26,513 nucleotides of DNA from contig JBKPDO010000032.1 of assembly GCA_046727955.1 (NCBI GenBank), positions 1 to 26,513 of the forward strand, read 5' to 3'. Shown one piece after another: positions 23,553-26,513 of this stretch; within the stretch, counting starts at the first letter, position 1; each line of letters starts with the position of its first letter. Origin of the DNA: DASVXQ01 sp046727955 (GTDB lineage Bacteria; Actinomycetota; CALGFH01). Under the pieces are notes generated by a model. It made no database searches. It had not been told where the DNA came from and saw only the letters and a list, made by a program, of their open reading frames with translations. Position numbers and translations under genes: made by a program.

Positions 23553-23576
23553 GTGGGGGGAGCTCGCTCCCCCCAC
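23553..23576 (+). terminator. Strong hairpin after the STAS/RsbW-like pair
   Basis: GTGGGGGGAG and CTCCCCCCAC form a perfect 10-bp stem around CTCG, 51 bases past the stop of the RsbW-like gene. No U-run follows, so it would be an atypical terminator of the kind common in high-GC actinobacteria. Confidence 0.55.
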
Positions 23577-23625
23577 CCCACCGGGACCCGACCCACCGGG
23601 GCCTGATCCACCGGGGCACCCCCTT

Positions 23626-23674
23626 GGGGTTCCCCGGACCCCTCCGGCCTCGGGGTTCCCCGGACCCCTCCGGC
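23626..23674. repeat. 23-bp direct repeat, period 26
   Basis: Two identical 23-base copies that begin GGGGTTCCCCGGACCCC lie at 23626-23648 and 23652-23674. Each contains the small inverted repeat GGGGTTCCCC. They follow the terminator-like hairpin and form one more short array downstream of a gene. Confidence 0.9.
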
Positions 23675-23682
23675 GGCCCCCA

Positions 23683-23700
23683 AGAGCGCCTGTGCCATGG
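23683..23700. repeat. Left arm of the inverted repeat flanking hppA
   Basis: AGAGCGCCTGTGCCATGG is found here, and its exact complement lies at 26298-26315, 2.6 kb away beyond hppA. Similarity continues inward: counting 27 bases from each outer end, 24 match. The pair encloses hppA and its promoter region. Confidence 0.85.
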
Positions 23701-23918
23701 CCACCGTGAGAGCGTGTCGTTACCGCTACCAGCGCGAAGGGTTGCCGCTCCCCAACAGGGGTGGCTATCATCCGGCCAATCCTGGCGGGCAGGCACGGCG
23801 GGCTGTGCCGGTGCCCGCGTTTCGCCTTTGTCCCGATCACGTCTCGCCGGGTTCCGTTGCCCGAGCGCTTCTGGAAGGCTTTGCAACCGCCCCAGCGGAG
23901 GGGTGACGAGGAGGTCGA

Positions 23919-26198
23919 ATGAAGGTCGGGCTGCTCGCTCAGGAGGGCGCCTTCCACGTCAACTTCACGGCGGGCGAGAACCTCACGCTGGTCGTCGTCC
24001 TCGCTGTCTCCCTGCTCGCGCTGCTGGTGGCATACGTCCTGGTCAAGCAGGTGCTCGCCGCCGATGAGGGCGGGCAGAGGATGCGCGAGGTGGCGCAGGC
24101 GATCCAGGAGGGGAGCCGGGCGTACCTGACACGCCAGTTCCGCACCCTCGCCATCTTCGTGGCGCTCTTGTTCCTCCTGCTCCTGGTGCTCGAGGCCGAC
24201 TCCACCTCCGTGCGGATCGGGCGCTCGGTCGCGTTCCTGTTCGGCGCGGGCTTCTCGGCCCTCGCCGGCTTCACCGGCATGAACCTGACGGTCCGCGGGA
24301 ACGTGCGCGTCGCCGCCGCCGCCAACTCCGGTGGCATGCGCCGGGCGCTGCCGCTCGCCTTCCGCACCGGCGGCGTCGCCGGGATGTTCGTGGTCGGGCT
24401 CGGGTTGCTGGGCGCCACAGCGGTGGTGCTGATCTACCGGGGGCAGGCGCCGAACGTGCTGTTCGGCTTCGGGCTCGGCGCTGCGCTGCTGGCGATGTTC
24501 ATGCGAGTCGGTGGGGGTATCTTCACCAAGGCCGCCGACGTCGGCGCCGACCTGGTAGGAAAGGTCGAGCAGTCGATCCCAGAGGACGACCCGCGCAACG
24601 CGGCCACGATCGCCGACAACGTGGGCGACAACGTCGGCGACTGCGCCGGGATGGCTGCCGACCTGTTCGAGTCGCTGGCGGTCACCCTGGTGGCGGCGAT
24701 CGTGCTCGGCATCGCCGCCTTCCCTGACCGGCCCGTGGTGGGCCTGCTGTTCCCGCTGCTCATCGTGGCGATCGGCATCGTCGCCTCGATCGTCGGGATC
24801 TGGCTGGTACGGGTGCGCTCAGAGGACGAGAGCGGCATGCGCATCATCAACCGCGGCTTCTTCGCCGCCGCGCTGATCTCCGCCGCGCTGGTGGCGGTGG
24901 TGTCCCTCGTCTACGTGGACGACTGGCGCCCACTGGCGGCGGTCGGGCTCGGCATCGTGCTCGCCAGCGTGATCCAGCTCATGACCTCGTATTACACCGC
25001 CACGCAGTACAAGCCGGTGCAGGAGATCGCCGACGCCTCCGAGACCGGCCCGGCCACCACCGTCCTGGCGGGCTTCGCGATCGGGCTCGAGTCGAGCGTG
25101 TACGCACTGCTGGCGATCGTGGGCGCGATCGTCGGCGCGGTCCTGCTCGGCGCCAGCCAGGGCCTGGACTACCAGCTCTACCTGATCTCGCTGATCGGCA
25201 TGGGCCTGCTCTCGGTCGTCGGCGTGATCGTCTCGATGGATAGCTTTGGGCCGGTAAGCGACAACGCCCAGGGCATCGCCGAGATGTCCGGCGAGGTCGA
25301 CGAGCGCGGCAACGTGGTGCTGACCAAGCTGGACGCGGTCGGCAATACCACCAAGGCGATTACTAAGGGCATGGCCATCGCCACCGCGGTGATCGCCGCC
25401 ACCAGCCTGTTCGGCTCGTTCCGCCGCGCCCTGCTCGGTGCGGGCGTGCCCGCGAACCTGGTCGACATCCGCGTCGACCGGCCGGAGGTGCTGATCGGCC
25501 TCCTGATCGGCGGCTCGGTGGCGTTCATGTTCTCGGCCCTGGCGATTCGCGCGGTCGGCCGGGCGGCCGGGCGGGTGGTGTTCGAGGTGCGCAAGCAATT
25601 CCACGACCACCCCGGGATCATGGACTACAGCGAGCGGCCGAACTACAGCGCCGTGGTGGACATCTGCACCCGCGACTCGCTGCGCGAGCTGCTCACGCCA
25701 GGGCTGCTGGCGGTGCTAACGCCGATCGCGACCGGCTTCATCTTCAAGCAGGAGGCGCTCGGCGCCTACCTGGCCGGCGCGATCCTGACCGGCCAGCTGC
25801 TGGCGGTGATGTTCTCCAACTCGGGCGGCGCCTGGGACAATGCCAAGAAGTACGTCGAGGAGGGTCACCACGGCGGCAAGAACTCCGAGCCGCACAAGGC
25901 GACCGTGATCGGCGACACCGTCGGCGACCCGTTCAAGGACACCGCGGGGCCGGCCCTGAACCCGCTGATCAAGGTCATGAACCTGGTGTCGGTGCTGATC
26001 GCTCCCACGGTGGTGTCGTTCTCTGACAACGTGGCGCTACGGGTAGTGGTCGGGGTGCTCACGGTCTCCCTGCTGGCCTGGGCGCTGTGGCGGTCCTCCA
26101 AGGCCGGCGCGGCGCTGGCCCTCGGCGGCGAGGCCGAGGTAGCGCCGACCCAACCCACCCCCGCACCACCCGCGGGCACACGGACACGGGCGTCATAA
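23919..26198 (+). CDS. hppA: K+-insensitive H+-translocating pyrophosphatase
   Basis: This integral membrane enzyme hydrolyses pyrophosphate and pumps protons. The 759-residue product has about 16 hydrophobic segments and the family's substrate motifs: DVGADLVGKVE (207-217), DNVGDNVGDCAGMAADLFES (233-252) and, near the C-terminus, SNSGGAWDNAKKYVEEG and HKATVIGDTVGDPFKDTAGP. The sequence GNTTKAITKG places Lys at 479 (with Thr at 482), where potassium-dependent enzymes have Ala; this is the K+-independent, proton-pumping class. The start is ATG 23919 with GAGGAGG about 4 bases upstream. The C-terminal tail (about 735-759) is Pro/Thr/Ala-rich. Confidence 0.96.
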   Translation: MKVGLLAQEGAFHVNFTAGENLTLVVVLAVSLLALLVAYVLVKQVLAADEGGQRMREVAQAIQEGSRAYLTRQFRTLAIFVALLFLLLLVLEADSTSVRIGRSVAFLFGAGFSALAGFTGMNLTVRGNVRVAAAANSGGMRRALPLAFRTGGVAGMFVVGLGLLGATAVVLIYRGQAPNVLFGFGLGAALLAMFMRVGGGIFTKAADVGADLVGKVEQSIPEDDPRNAATIADNVGDNVGDCAGMAADLFESLAVTLVAAIVLGIAAFPDRPVVGLLFPLLIVAIGIVASIVGIWLVRVRSEDESGMRIINRGFFAAALISAALVAVVSLVYVDDWRPLAAVGLGIVLASVIQLMTSYYTATQYKPVQEIADASETGPATTVLAGFAIGLESSVYALLAIVGAIVGAVLLGASQGLDYQLYLISLIGMGLLSVVGVIVSMDSFGPVSDNAQGIAEMSGEVDERGNVVLTKLDAVGNTTKAITKGMAIATAVIAATSLFGSFRRALLGAGVPANLVDIRVDRPEVLIGLLIGGSVAFMFSALAIRAVGRAAGRVVFEVRKQFHDHPGIMDYSERPNYSAVVDICTRDSLRELLTPGLLAVLTPIATGFIFKQEALGAYLAGAILTGQLLAVMFSNSGGAWDNAKKYVEEGHHGGKNSEPHKATVIGDTVGDPFKDTAGPALNPLIKVMNLVSVLIAPTVVSFSDNVALRVVVGVLTVSLLAWALWRSSKAGAALALGGEAEVAPTQPTPAPPAGTRTRAS

Positions 26199-26297
26199 CG
26201 CGAGTCGCTACTCCCTCGCCTCCCCTTGCTGCCTTGGTAAGCGGCTAGATTCCCACGGCCGGCGAGCTCGTCCCGGCAAGCCACCTCCCCACGGTCC

Positions 26298-26315
26298 CCA
26301 TGGCACAGGCGCTCT
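26298..26315. repeat. Right arm of the inverted repeat flanking hppA
   Basis: CCATGGCACAGGCGCTCT is the exact complement of 23683-23700. It lies 99 bases past the hppA stop and 74 bases short of the end of the partial transposase gene. Confidence 0.85.
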
Positions 26316-26352
26316 GAGACGAAACTCAACGGTGTGTTGGCAGGCGGCAGCA

Positions 26353-26371
26353 ACCCCGGCGCAGCCGGGGT
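26353..26371. terminator. Hairpin between hppA and the transposase end
   Basis: ACCCCGGC and GCCGGGGT pair perfectly around GCA. The site is 18 bases beyond the stop of the minus-strand transposase and 154 bases past hppA, so it may terminate either transcript. No U-run is present. Confidence 0.45.
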
Positions 26372-26389
26372 CCACCATGGATGAGGCGC

Positions 26390-26513
26390 TCAGGCGGCGG
26401 GGGTCAGGTCGACGGCATAGCCGAGGGCTTGCAACTGGCGGACCAGCCGGCGTTTGGTGGCGTCGGGGTTGTCGTGGCGGGTGAACCAGTCAGCGCCCAG
26501 ATCGCGGTAGTCG
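26390..26513 (-). CDS. Transposase, C-terminal fragment at window edge
   Basis: Reading inwards from the right edge on the minus strand gives the last 41 residues of a protein: DYRDLGADWFTRHD, NPDATKRRLVRQLQALG, YAVDLTPAA, then TGA. This ending (a DLG motif, then a basic helix and a QLxALGYxVxLTPAA tail) is familiar from actinobacterial IS transposases, but I cannot assign the IS family from the tail alone. The rest lies outside the window, so whether the gene is intact is unknown. Confidence 0.6.
   Translation of the reverse strand, partial: DYRDLGADWFTRHDNPDATKRRLVRQLQALGYAVDLTPAA

Larger units (their letters stand above)
23502..23918. other. Repeat-rich spacer upstream of hppA
   Basis: No gene is supported. 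The region holds, in order, a strong hairpin (23553-23576), a run of CCACCGGG-type repeats (about 23576-23620), a 23-bp direct repeat (23626-23674) and one arm of the 18-bp inverted repeat (23683-23700). The last ~200 bases before hppA are less repetitive and should contain its promoter, which I could not assign. Confidence 0.5.

Overview
The window is high-GC DNA from an actinobacterium. It has many GTG starts, strong AGGAG-type ribosome binding sites, 4-base ATGA/GTGA gene overlaps, an actinobacterial Tad pilus cluster next to a DUF1998 helicase (the 'helicase/secretion neighbourhood' also seen around Rv3649-Rv3660c of Mycobacterium tuberculosis), and a K+-insensitive H+-pyrophosphatase. I cannot name a genus; a lineage outside the well-studied orders seems likely but is inference.

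Layout. 1-190: N-terminus of an exported, sialidase-like protein, cut by the window edge. About 815-2430: a wreckage zone. An IS3 OrfA fragment is cut by a second insertion sequence (1085-2257) whose transposase is frameshifted, and on its other side lies the first ~58 codons of a tyrosine recombinase. 2544-2635: a complete selenocysteine tRNA (selC), probably the integration site used by that recombinase. 2702-4570: a membrane-anchored protein with a substrate-binding and a VWA domain. 4571-5285: a long spacer with a small AT-richer ORF and paired hairpins. 5286-6407: a D,D-carboxypeptidase.

6452-11404 (minus strand) is a type II fatty-acid synthesis operon, fabD-fabH-fabG-acpP-fabF. Its fabD product carries a C-terminal BCCP-like domain that lacks the biotinylated lysine, and a near-perfect 24-bp palindrome sits upstream of fabD. 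12031-17518 (plus) is a Tad/Flp cluster: CpaE-like, CpaF ATPase, a fused TadB-TadC, a Flp pilin, a TadE and a second TadE-like protein. 17217-22446 (minus) holds a LapA-like coiled-coil membrane protein, a TIGR00725/LOG-fold protein coupled to an Hrq1/MrfA-type helicase, and an LCP-family protein coupled to a lipoprotein. 22669-23501 (plus) is a STAS antagonist followed by an RsbW-like protein with degraded ATP-binding motifs. 23919-26198 is hppA, flanked by an 18-bp inverted repeat. 26390-26513 is the C-terminal end of another transposase.

No single undescribed defence or mobile system is evident. The strongest points are the lysine-less BCCP-like domain on FabD with its palindromic upstream site; selC with an integrase remnant and nested IS elements; short tandem duplications beside at least five gene ends (in two cases copying the stop codon itself); the TadB-TadC fusion; the degenerate RsbW-like kinase; and a possible CTG start of a lipoprotein gene.
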